Assembly: GCA_902802795.1 (NCBI GenBank)
Contig: CADCNI010000005.1
Coordinates: forward strand, 1 to 64,000
From: an uncultured Ruminococcus sp.
Lineage (GTDB): Bacteria > Bacillota > Clostridia > Oscillospirales > Acutalibacteraceae
DNA: 64,000 nt
Direction of reading: 5' to 3'
Shown here: positions 7,728-16,700 of the stretch, one piece after another
How positions within the stretch are numbered: the stretch's first letter is position 1
Layout: each line of letters begins with the position of its first letter
Notes under the pieces: model-generated
Database searches by the model: none
What the model was told of the DNA's origin: nothing
Seen by the model: the letters and a program-made list of their open reading frames with translations, nothing else
Program-made: the position numbers and the translations under genes

Positions 7728-8852
7728 ATGGATGCAGAAACCACCGTTGCCAGGAGTATGACCCTTGCGGAGAACAAAGCGCAATACGACGCGGCGTGCA
7801 AGAAGCTGCTTTCGGAAAAAATCATCCTGGCGTGGATCATGCGGGACTGTGTGGAGGAGTTTCGCGGCATGCCGGCGGAGGAGATCGCGGAGAAATATAT
7901 CGAAAGCGAGCCGCAGATCGGGGAGGTTCCCGTCATGCCTGACGGTGAGGTCGGGGCGATTCACGGCCTCAATACCGAGGATAAAACGCTGCATGAGGGA
8001 ACGGTCTATTATGACATTCGCTTTATCGCCACGGCCCCCGGAACCAAGCAAAAGATCAAGTTGATCGTCAATGTGGAGGCACAGAATAAATTCCGTCCGG
8101 GATATCCGCTGATCAAGCGGGGCATCTATTACGGCTGCCGCATGATTTCCTCCCAATACGGCACGGAATTTGTGGAGCCGCATTACGAAAACATCAAAAA
8201 GGTGTATTCCATCTGGGTCTGTATGAACCCGCCCAAAAACAGGGAAAATACCATTGTCCGATACGGCATCAGGGAAGAGGCGATGATTGGCGCTGCCAAC
8301 GAGCTTCTGAGCGACTACGATCTGATGACGGTGATCATGGTGTGTCTCGGCAGCGGAAAAGAGAAAAATGACAACGGCATTTTGCGGCTGCTGAGCGTAC
8401 TGTTTTCATCGGAAATGGCGACCGTCGAGAAAAAGCAGGTACTCAGTGAGGATTATCAGATCAAAATGTCAAGAACCATAGAAAGCGAGGTATCCAAGAT
8501 GTGCAATCTGAGCGAAGGCGTCTATGAAAGAGGATTGGAAAAAGGCATCCTGCAAGGCATCGCCCGCGGCCGGGAAGAAGGCATTGCCCGCGGCCGGGAA
8601 GAAGGTATCGCCCGCGGCCGGGAAGAAGGCATCGCCCGCGGCAGGGAAGAGGGTATCGCCCGCGGCAGGGAAGAGGGTCTTGAAGAAGGAAGAGCAGAGG
8701 GCCGTCAGGAAGGCGCTGCCGAAACCATGCTGCATTCTATCAAAAGTTTGACGGAAAGCATCGGGGTAACGGCGGAAGAAGCAATGGAAATGCTGAAAGT
8801 GCCCGAGGAAAAAAGGGAAGAATTCCGACAGAAATTGGAAAAACAAATGTGA
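7728..8852 (+). CDS. PD-(D/E)XK nuclease-family protein (Rpn/transposase-like)
   Basis: This 374-residue protein has an N-terminal fold of the PD-(D/E)XK superfamily as found in Rpn-type recombination-promoting nucleases. The candidate active site is D96 (YYDIRF) with E117-x-Q119 (NVEAQN), the E-x-Q variant typical of that group. Family members are Mg-dependent DNases linked to RecA-independent recombination or phage defence; activity here is inferred. Residues 277-316 are five copies of GIARGREE, followed by a degenerate Glu/Arg-rich stretch that would form a charged helix, and a short C-terminal domain. ATG 7728 follows AAGGAGGA by 7 bp. A family A repeat interrupts its terminator. Confidence 0.82.
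   Translation: MDAETTVARSMTLAENKAQYDAACKKLLSEKIILAWIMRDCVEEFRGMPAEEIAEKYIESEPQIGEVPVMPDGEVGAIHGLNTEDKTLHEGTVYYDIRFIATAPGTKQKIKLIVNVEAQNKFRPGYPLIKRGIYYGCRMISSQYGTEFVEPHYENIKKVYSIWVCMNPPKNRENTIVRYGIREEAMIGAANELLSDYDLMTVIMVCLGSGKEKNDNGILRLLSVLFSSEMATVEKKQVLSEDYQIKMSRTIESEVSKMCNLSEGVYERGLEKGILQGIARGREEGIARGREEGIARGREEGIARGREEGIARGREEGLEEGRAEGRQEGAAETMLHSIKSLTESIGVTAEEAMEMLKVPEEKREEFRQKLEKQM
8556..8675 (+). repeat. Five 24-bp coding tandem repeats
   Basis: Five contiguous 24-bp units begin at 8556, 8580, 8604, 8628 and 8652. Each encodes GIARGREE, with only a few silent changes (CGGCCGG to CGGCAGG, GAAGAA to GAAGAG). Units are in frame and near identical, suggesting recent expansion by slippage or unequal exchange. 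Confidence 0.95.
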
Positions 8853-8866
8853 CAGTAGTAAACCGC

Positions 8867-9005
8867 AAGGGCTTCGCTCAACCGCTATAGCAATCCAAAT
8901 AATCAGGGAGACAAAAGGAGGCGATGATGGTGAGTGCAGGGCAAGGCGGAGGACGACGGTGGGCTGGCGCCCACCTAGGACATAAGGGAGAGGGAAGCCC
9001 TTTTT
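8867..9005 (+). terminator. Terminator hairpin split by a repeat insertion
   Basis: The arm AAGGGCTTC (8867-8875) is complementary to GAAGCCCTT (8994-9002), which runs into a five-T tract (9001-9005). The two arms are now more than 100 bp apart because the family A repeat lies between them. The original short hairpin terminator of the nuclease gene appears to have been opened in its loop. Confidence 0.65.
8886..8981 (-). repeat. Family A repeat, copy 2 (one end missing)
   Basis: The element is in the inverse orientation to copies 1 and 3. It begins TATAGCAATCCAAATAATC and runs through the GGTGGGC hairpin, breaking off at CCTAGGAC. Compared with the copy at 19210 it contains about 28 extra bases after GAGGC, which copy 4 also has, so at least two subtypes exist. 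Confidence 0.85.
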
Positions 9006-9090
9006 CATGTATCGGGAAAGAAAAATTTTTTTAAAACAGGTGATACTTTCCGGCGGGCCGCGTTGTGTTATGGATGAAAGGAGGGATACC

Positions 9091-9597
9091 ATGACCGATT
9101 CGGAAATCGTTGAAAAATACTCTGCGCTCGTCCGTGTGCTGGCATTGGCGAGAACAGGGCAGCCGTCTGACGCGGACGACGTGTACCAGGAGGTTTTTAT
9201 CCGTTATATCGACAAACAGCCGGCATTTCGCAGCGAGGAACACGCTAAGGCGTGGTTTATCCGTGTGACGATTAATATTACCAAAAACATGTACAAATCC
9301 GCTTACAACGTCAAGCGCGCCGACTTGGATAACGAGGTACTTGCGGACATGATCTCAGACAGGGATCTGATGAGCGAAGCGGAGCAACGGGCCGATTTTG
9401 AGCAAACGCTCAGCCGGCTCAATCCACGGTACAAGGCGGTGATGCTGCTGCACTTTGACTGCGGCTATACCGTCAGGGAAATCGCGAAGCTACTGGGAGA
9501 AAGCGAAATCGCGGTGAAAAATTGTCTGGTACGGGGAAAACAGCGATACAAAGAAATTCTGTCGGAAAGGAATGAAGTAAATGAGTCTGTTGAATGA
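9091..9597 (+). CDS. ECF-subfamily RNA polymerase sigma factor
   Basis: This 168-residue sigma factor contains only regions 2 and 4. Region 2 includes DADDVYQEVFIRY and the AWFIRVTINITKN stretch. Region 4 includes the helix-turn-helix GYTVREIAKLLGESEIAVKN. It should direct RNA polymerase to a small stress regulon. ATG 9091 follows AAAGGAGGG; an earlier in-frame start at 9007 lacks a site and overlaps the terminator. Its 3' end overlaps the next gene by 17 nt, the normal arrangement for an ECF factor and its cognate anti-sigma protein. Confidence 0.93.
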   Translation: MTDSEIVEKYSALVRVLALARTGQPSDADDVYQEVFIRYIDKQPAFRSEEHAKAWFIRVTINITKNMYKSAYNVKRADLDNEVLADMISDRDLMSEAEQRADFEQTLSRLNPRYKAVMLLHFDCGYTVREIAKLLGESEIAVKNCLVRGKQRYKEILSERNEVNESVE

Positions 9598-11425
9598 GTA
9601 CGAAAGAAATGCGGGAGATGAGCGGAACACGTATCGCTTTATCACACGAACCGATCCCACGCCTGCCGCATTAAAGGAAAAGACGCTCGAAAAAATGAGG
9701 GAGCGCCGCAGGGAAAACGAGCAGAAAGCAGCACTGCGCAGGAAGAAGTGGCTGCGGGTATCTGCGGCAGCGGCGGTTTTAGCCGGGGTGGTGGCCGTGA
9801 CGCCTCTGCGCGGCTATGTCGTCAGCGCCGCGAGCGGCGTCTGTCGGATGATCAGCAGTTGGCGGGAGGATGTATTTCCGGTTGATGTAAAGCAATCGGA
9901 CAACGGCTGCACCGTGGAAATCATTGAATCGCGTGTGGCAAACGATTTTCTTTATCTGACCGTGAAGGAGTATTATCCCAAGGAGCAGGCGCGCCGCGAC
10001 GGGAAGACGAAGCAATATACCATGCCCGATCTCGCCTATTCGGGCAGTATCAGGGACAACAAGGGGCATACCATCCGCTTTGATTCCGCCCTTGTCACAT
10101 GTATGTGGGCAGTCAGCAATGACCACGACATTTATCGGGACGGCTATGAGGACAGAATCATCACGCAATCCACGGAAAGCGCAAGCGAGAGCAGCGGGAA
10201 TTTTGTGGTCAATGCGCAGTACAGGGTGTATCTGCCCGACATTTCCTCTGTTGTCAATTCCGCACAAAAGAAATACACCTGCACGCTGATCGTGGACAGC
10301 AGCAGGATGAACAGCCATCTTGCCTTTGTGTTTCCGCTGAAGAATGTCAACGAGGTCGTGGACAGCAAGAGCTACCCACTTGATCGCACTTTCCGTCTGG
10401 ACGGCGCGGACGTCACGTTCCAAAAACTGGCGTTCAGTCCGTCGGGTGTGGATTTGATCATCAAGGTTGACCCGAACGCCGATCTTTCTGAGGATGCGGT
10501 GAAAGATTTGCTGGAAAATCTGGATGCGTCTGTGTATGTGCGCAATGACGCGGATGCGGCGGCGCGGCAGAAAGAATTGGAGAAGCAGAAGGACGATTCC
10601 GATAAGAAAACGACAGGTGTGACGGTCAGTTACGCCTACTTGTATAACGGGATACTGAACAATCACGGCTATATGTATGATTTTGACAAGGACGTCAACG
10701 CCGATTCCATCATATGGGGGAAACCCGCTTATATGAAAATAGGCGGCAGCTATTATTATGTCCTCTCGGAATATGCCGACCGTCCCGGTAACTGCTATGA
10801 TATGGAGAAAATCACCCGAAGCGATTTCACCGTGGAGATCGAATACCTGCGCTTGCGTTCACAGCGAAAGGGAGAAGGCGTCACGGATCTGCTCGCCTAT
10901 TATCACCCGCTGGAGGAGGTAGTGATCACCGCCGAGAAAACAGGGCAGGGGCAGTACACATTTGCCGACCATTCGATTGTGCTCCCGGGCAGCTATGGCA
11001 ACATGGATATCACCCTGAAAAGCGTCAGCGAGACTAAGACGACCAAATTAAAGAGCGGAAAGGTTCAGCATACGCTTCAAATTGACGCGCTCATTACCGT
11101 CAGCGATTGGGAAGGATTCGTAAAGGACGGGACATGGGAAACCGTCTCTTTGGTGAATGAAGAAGGGCAGGAAGTGCTGTCCATCGGTTTGCAGGTCGAG
11201 ACGATGGAAACTTCTTCGGGAAGCTTTGCCCCCGCCGCCGCCAAGTGCGTTGTGGTGGACGACAACAGGCACTTTACGCTTGCGAAGAGTGATCTTACCC
11301 TGTATGTGGCAAAAGTCACCGAATCGCAGACCTATGAGCCGGAGGGCTGGTTTAACGCGAGATATACAAACGAAAAGGTGGATTGGCTCAATAAACAGCG
11401 GTTTTTCCACCTGAAAGCGAAATAA
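9581..11425 (+). CDS. Membrane-anchored DUF4179-type protein, putative anti-sigma factor
   Basis: This 614-residue protein has a cytoplasmic N-terminus of about 55 residues (charged, MSLLNEYERN to ALRRKKW), one membrane helix (about 58-76), and a long extracellular part rich in beta-strand patterns. Such proteins, often with a DUF4179 region, are encoded right after ECF sigma genes in Clostridia and are thought to hold the sigma factor until an envelope signal arrives. The start overlaps the sigma gene, implying co-translation. No zinc-binding HxxxCxxC motif is seen in the N-terminus, so it is not a ZAS-type anti-sigma protein. The signal is unknown. Confidence 0.78.
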   Translation: MSLLNEYERNAGDERNTYRFITRTDPTPAALKEKTLEKMRERRRENEQKAALRRKKWLRVSAAAAVLAGVVAVTPLRGYVVSAASGVCRMISSWREDVFPVDVKQSDNGCTVEIIESRVANDFLYLTVKEYYPKEQARRDGKTKQYTMPDLAYSGSIRDNKGHTIRFDSALVTCMWAVSNDHDIYRDGYEDRIITQSTESASESSGNFVVNAQYRVYLPDISSVVNSAQKKYTCTLIVDSSRMNSHLAFVFPLKNVNEVVDSKSYPLDRTFRLDGADVTFQKLAFSPSGVDLIIKVDPNADLSEDAVKDLLENLDASVYVRNDADAAARQKELEKQKDDSDKKTTGVTVSYAYLYNGILNNHGYMYDFDKDVNADSIIWGKPAYMKIGGSYYYVLSEYADRPGNCYDMEKITRSDFTVEIEYLRLRSQRKGEGVTDLLAYYHPLEEVVITAEKTGQGQYTFADHSIVLPGSYGNMDITLKSVSETKTTKLKSGKVQHTLQIDALITVSDWEGFVKDGTWETVSLVNEEGQEVLSIGLQVETMETSSGSFAPAAAKCVVVDDNRHFTLAKSDLTLYVAKVTESQTYEPEGWFNARYTNEKVDWLNKQRFFHLKAK

Positions 11426-11463
11426 TCCGATAGAAAGCAAGGGTTTGCTGCGAAAAAAATCAA

Positions 11464-11509
11464 AATCCTCCCCCGCGCCACACATCCGGGCGCAGGGGAG
11501 GATTTTTTT
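11464..11509. terminator. Bidirectional terminator
   Basis: AATCCTCCCCCGCGCC and GGCGCAGGGGAGGATT form a GC-rich hairpin followed by seven T, with A-rich sequence on the other side. It separates the convergent DUF4179 and pckG genes. Confidence 0.9.
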
Positions 11510-11539
11510 AATGCTATTTATTAAAGTCGTTCAAATCAA

Positions 11540-13324
11540 TCAGTCGGCGAGGTTAGCTTCAAGGGTGTCCAGCTCAGCCTGGAGCTTCGCGGGCAGCTTG
11601 TTGCCGAACTTGGCGTAGAATTCCTTGATGCCGGGGACTTCCGCCTTCCAGAGATCATTGTCAACATTGAGGATACCGGCAAGGGCTTCCTTGGAGAAGT
11701 CAAGACCGTCGAGGTTGATGTCGTCGACATTGGGAACATAGCCGATGGCGGTTTCCTTCGCGTCCACCTTGCCCTCGCATCTCTTGATCATCCAGTCGAG
11801 GACGCGGAGGTTGTCACCGAAGCCCGGCCAGATGAAGTGTCCGTCTTCATCGGTGCGGAACCAGTTGACATGGAAGATCTTGGGAGCCTTGTCGCCGAGC
11901 TTTTCGCCCATGTCGATCCAGTGCTGCCAGTAATCCGCCATGTTGTAGCCGCAGAAGGGAATCATGGCCATCGGGTCACGGCGAACAACGCCCACAGCGC
12001 CGGTAGCGGCAGCGGTGGTCTCGGAAGCCATGGTGGAGCCTACAAATACGCCGTGGTTCCAGTCTCTCGACTGATACACCAGCGGAGCGGTTTTGGCACG
12101 GCGGCCGCCGAAGACGATCGCGCTGATCGGCACGCCGGTGGTGGAGTTGAATTCAGCGGAAACGCAGGGGCAGTTCTGTGCGGGAGCGGTGAAGCGGGAG
12201 TTGGGATGCGCCAGTTTGTTGCCGGCTGCGGTGTACTCCACGCCGTTGACTTTTTCACCCTTCCACTCGACAGCGTTGACAGGCGGATTCTTGTCAAGAC
12301 CTTCCCACCACACGGTGTTGTCGTCGAGGTTCTGCGCCACATTGGTAAAGATGGTACCCTTTCTGGTGGAGGCCAGGGCGTTGGGATTGGACTTCTCGTT
12401 GGTGCCGGGGGCAACGCCGAAGAAGCCGTTTTCGGGGTTGATCGCCCAGAGTCTGCCGTCCGGGCCGATTCTCAGCCAACTGATGTCGTCACCGACACAC
12501 CAGACCTTGTAGCCCTTCTCCTTGTAAACCGCAGGCGGAATGAGCATGGCAAGGTTGGTCTTGCCGCAGGCAGACGGGAACGCCGCGCAGACATATTTGA
12601 TTTCGCCTTCGGGATTTTCCAGACCGAGGATGAGCATATGCTCGGCCATCCAGCCTTCCTTCCAGCCCTGATAGGAAGCGATGCGCAGCGCGAAGCACTT
12701 CTTGCCGAGCAGCACGTTTCCGCCGTAAGCGGAGTTGACGGAGATGATGGTGTTGTCCTGCGGGAACTGGCAGATGTATCTCTTTTCCTCGTCCACGTCG
12801 CACTTGGCGTGCAGGCCGCGCACCCAGTCGTTGCTCTCGTCGCCGAACGCGTCAAGAACCGCCTTGCCCATTCTGGTCATGATGGCCATGTTGAGCACGA
12901 CATAAATGGAGTCGGTCAGCTCCAGACCCACCTTGGAAAACTGGGAACCGATCGGGCCCATGGAATAGGGAATAATGTACATGGTTCTGCCCGCATATCT
13001 GCCTCTGGCGATATCGTAGAGCATCTTGTAAGCCTCAGCGGGTTCCATCCAGTTGTTGGTGGGGCCGGCTTCTTCCTTGGAGTTGGCGCAGATGAAGGTG
13101 CGTGCCTCTACACGGGCCACATCGTTGGGCTTGGTGCGGTGGAGGTAGCAGCCGGGGAGCTTTTCCTCGTTGAGCTTGATCATTTCGCCGGACTCGCAGG
13201 CTTCCTTGCGAAGCGCCTCGAGCTGTTCCTCAGAACCGTCGATCCAGACGATCTGATCGGGCTTCATGAGTTCGGTCATTTCGTCGATCCATGCGAGCAT
13301 TGACTTGTTTTGCGTTAATGCCAT
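11540..13324 (-). CDS. pckG: Phosphoenolpyruvate carboxykinase (GTP)
   Basis: This 594-residue cytosolic enzyme interconverts oxaloacetate plus GTP with phosphoenolpyruvate plus CO2. In anaerobic gut Clostridia it often works in the carboxylating direction toward succinate or propionate, or in gluconeogenesis. It shows the kinase-1a P-loop FPSACGKTNLAML, the kinase-2 motif GDDISWLR, the substrate-site NWMEPAEAYK and RYAGRTMY near the N-terminus, and the nucleotide-site FGGRRAKTAPLVYQ. Its length matches the GTP-type family, not the ATP type. ATG 13324 follows AAAGGAGA; the longer frame lacks a site. It is monocistronic with its own promoter. Confidence 0.97.
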   Translation of the reverse strand: MALTQNKSMLAWIDEMTELMKPDQIVWIDGSEEQLEALRKEACESGEMIKLNEEKLPGCYLHRTKPNDVARVEARTFICANSKEEAGPTNNWMEPAEAYKMLYDIARGRYAGRTMYIIPYSMGPIGSQFSKVGLELTDSIYVVLNMAIMTRMGKAVLDAFGDESNDWVRGLHAKCDVDEEKRYICQFPQDNTIISVNSAYGGNVLLGKKCFALRIASYQGWKEGWMAEHMLILGLENPEGEIKYVCAAFPSACGKTNLAMLIPPAVYKEKGYKVWCVGDDISWLRIGPDGRLWAINPENGFFGVAPGTNEKSNPNALASTRKGTIFTNVAQNLDDNTVWWEGLDKNPPVNAVEWKGEKVNGVEYTAAGNKLAHPNSRFTAPAQNCPCVSAEFNSTTGVPISAIVFGGRRAKTAPLVYQSRDWNHGVFVGSTMASETTAAATGAVGVVRRDPMAMIPFCGYNMADYWQHWIDMGEKLGDKAPKIFHVNWFRTDEDGHFIWPGFGDNLRVLDWMIKRCEGKVDAKETAIGYVPNVDDINLDGLDFSKEALAGILNVDNDLWKAEVPGIKEFYAKFGNKLPAKLQAELDTLEANLAD

Positions 13325-13400
13325 GATAAAAATATCTCCTTTCAGATTGAACAGACTAACCGTCCCGTTCAATGAGGTACAATTTTTTGTACTTGCCAAT

Positions 13401-13430
13401 ATTATACTATATCTTATACGCAATTTTCAA
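13401..13430 (-). promoter_or_regulatory. pckG promoter
   Basis: On the minus strand TTGAAA (13430-13425), an 18-bp spacer and TATAAT (13406-13401) form a good sigma-A promoter. The leader then contains a small GTACAA-TTGTAC hairpin (near 13376-13393). Confidence 0.75.
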
Positions 13431-13647
13431 TTGATAAAGTGTTAATTTTGAAAGCGCGACAATAAAAAATATGGGCAAAGTGCGCAAAATGCGCGCTTAG
13501 ACTTTACTTAAATCTATAGGATTGCTATCATTGACTACATCGCGCTCAAAAAAGAAGGACATTGTTTTTTAGCGAACCTCATAAACCGCGTAAAATAGGC
13601 GGTTTTGAAAATTTGTAAAATTAGTTATAAAAATTTTGAAATATTAG
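13431..13647. other. Intergenic region between pckG and GGDEF gene
   Basis: This AT-rich spacer between divergent promoters contains a short hairpin AAACCGC/GCGGTTT (about 13583-13603). No open frame with a ribosome binding site was found. Confidence 0.5.
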
Positions 13648-13676
13648 TTGAAATTTTAACGGAATATTGCTATAAT
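13648..13676 (+). promoter_or_regulatory. Promoter of the GGDEF-protein gene
   Basis: TTGAAA (13648-13653), a 17-bp spacer and TATAAT (13671-13676) are present, about 45 nt upstream of the start codon. Confidence 0.8.
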
Positions 13677-13721
13677 GATTTATGTATAGTTCATATCATA
13701 TGCGCAAAGGAATGATTCGTC

Positions 13722-16700
13722 ATGGAAGCTACATCCAAAAAAGACGTTACCAGTCTGGTGGCATCTATTATCAATGACGCGAGTGAAAAGAACGGTAAGC
13801 TTCTTTTTATCAAATACAGTAATACTTTTACCATCAAGTTTGAAGACGTGCTCGTTGCCTCCAATGACAGCGAAACGGTGGTGCAGACGCTTTATCACGA
13901 GTTTAAGCCGGGTTTGATGCAGGCGTCCTATGCCCCTTTGATGGACTGGATCGGCGCTTTGTACAAGCGCTATTTCTCGCAGATCGAATACAGTGATTTT
14001 CTGGAGAGCTGCGACGTTTATCCTTTGCACATCAACGTCTTCAAGTCCTATTTTGAATGCGGTACCTGCCGCCGCGTGGAAACCATCGTGCGCAACGAGG
14101 CAGAGTATGAACATCAGCATTTCATTAATGATATCATCAAGATTTTCAATACGGTGTCAGAAGTGGTGCCGCTGTTGTTTGTTTTTGAAAATCTGCAGTA
14201 TTGCGAAAAATCACTGCTGGAATTTCTCATGGTTCTGACCAGCGGCAAATTGCCCCATAAATTCTCTGTTCTGGCCGACTTCAACGAAAAATACGAAGTG
14301 GCCGAATATATGGAAGATATGTGGGAGGATTTTTCCGAACGTATCGAGACGCAGAACATCATGCTCTACTGGGAATTTGACAGCATGATTATTTCGGATT
14401 ACCGCCATGTTCCCTTTATTCCGGATAAGGCGTTTTTCGGCGTCTATCTGATTATGCTCAACAACATGATCAACACGCTGGCGCTCGATCAGGCGCTCAA
14501 TTATTTTAATGCCATCCGTGCCAAGCTGGAGTCGGGCGATATGTTCGTTACCGCCAAAGAACGCTATATTTTTTACAATATCTACGGCAACGCGCTGTTT
14601 CTGCACGGCGATTACGAAGAAACCGTTGAAATGAGCAATATTATGCGCGGCGTCTATATGAACAGCAAGGATTTGCATGAAGTCAACTACGAATACAACT
14701 TCAACGAGCTGGCCTGTCTGGCGTATATCTATCAGCGCAACGACGAAGAAGCGATGAAACGCGTTTTGGAATGTAAACGTATCGCATATGGCAGCGGCGA
14801 CGGATTTATCATGTTCCAGGCGGACTTGCTGCGATACAAGGTGCTCATGCGCGGCTGGAATCAGGATTATCTGGTGTCAGCGTTCGGCGTGATGTACGAG
14901 ATCGACCCCGACTTCCTCGCGCTGGCTCAAAAATACGAATATAAAAATAATCTGGCGTATGTGGTGGCATTCGGCTACGGTAACGACCAGACCTTCTACC
15001 GCGACTCGCTCAATTACTGCGAGAGTCGTGAACATGTGGTGACCAGTACCAAGATCGCCAAAGAGCTGAAAAACGAATTCCTGCTGCTCCTGATGTGGGA
15101 GAAGCACATCCGTTTTACCGTTCGTTACGGCTACTTCAACGTGGCGGATTACTATTATAAATGTCAGCTCAAAGTTTACGAACAGATGGGCAACATGCGA
15201 AAGGTCGGTATTATCTACGACGGCTTAGGCTACAACCGGATTATCATGGGTCACTACAACTATGCCAGTGAGTTCTTTAACTCGGCGCTTGACGTGTGGC
15301 ACAGACTGAGCATGCCGAATGAAATTGGTATGACCCTTTACAACATGGCCATTAATGCCATATTGATGGAAGAATACAATTTCGCCATTGAACTGATCAA
15401 CACCACCATTCGTATCATGAAGTACCTAGATCAGATCAACCTCGAATTCTGTAATATTTCCAAGCTCTATGGCATGCTGGTCTATTGCAGCTATAAGCTC
15501 AACATCGAATACAACGCTCAGTTTTATCTCAACAAGATGGAATATGTCCTGCATCACCTTCTATATTCCGAGGATATTCCCGATTACACTTCCTGGGATA
15601 ACGAACTGTTTCTCTATTACATCTCCAAGGCGCTGCTTTGCAAGAAAAGCGATCCGACAGAGGCGCAGAAGTTATTTGATAAGGCAAGATATCACATGGA
15701 GCGAGCGGACGATCTTTTCTTCTTTGTCTACATGATTTTTGCCATCGAGCAGTCCGCGTTTTATAAAGAACAGGATGATCTTGACAGCTTTAAAATGATA
15801 CTCAATAAGTGTATTGATCACTTCAAGTTGCACGGCTGCAATGAAAAGGCGGACAGACTGTTTGCTGTGCTTAACGGTAAGAACGTCGCTACCAAGAAAA
15901 TCCATTCCGGTCTGAAAAATGTGACGTCCTTCCAGCTCATCGAACTGGCTCGCCGTGTCGGTTCTGAGATGGAACTGAATATGCAAAACCGCAACATTCG
16001 CTTCCTCTCGGCATGGCAGCGTCTGATGAACAACGATTCTGTGGAAAATGTGGAGACGCTCTTTAACAAGTCTGTTAAGCTCATTAAGCGCAATTACGAA
16101 GTGGACAAAGTATTTATGTTCAGTGTCAACGGCAGGGATGTCCAGACCGATTATAAGCCCAAGAAGGTTGAATTGGCGAAGGAAAACATAAATGCGATTA
16201 TCGACTTCTTCCGTAATTTCCAGCACAGTTTCGTGATTACCCGCACGGAAAAGCGCTTTTACGATTACTACGATTTCGTGAGAAATTTCGGACCAAATGA
16301 AGTCTTTTCCATGATTTGCGTGCCGGTGTATGACAAAGACCAACTGACCAATGTGTTTATTGCCTATATCGACTCCCATGACAATTTCGTGCACAACTAT
16401 GAGATGCTGGAAGAAGACGAAATGAACATCTTCAAGTTTGCGTACCGTCAGCTCATTGACGCGAGACGCAGACTGAAATCCCGTCTGGAAATTCAGGAAA
16501 TGAATGCCAAACTGGAAAAGACCTCCGTCACGGATATGCTGACAGGGTTGCTTAACCGCCAGGGCTTTGCGAAGTATCTGGAAGAAGAATTCAACAAGCT
16601 GGCCATCAAAAATAAGACCCGTGAGATTCCCACCACGGTGCTTTATATTGACTTGGATAACTTCAAGATCTATAATGATACGTTCGGCCATGATATCGGC

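Noticed and set aside
8556..8675. Regular repeats considered as a CRISPR array
   Set aside because: The 24-bp units are contiguous with no spacers and lie in frame inside a gene.
11837..13303. 488-codon plus-strand open frame
   Set aside because: It is antisense to pckG, which has unmistakable motifs on the other strand.
13518..13534. GGATTGCTAT resembling a family A terminus
   Set aside because: Only about 10 bases match and no core or second end is present; chance or an undetectable remnant.
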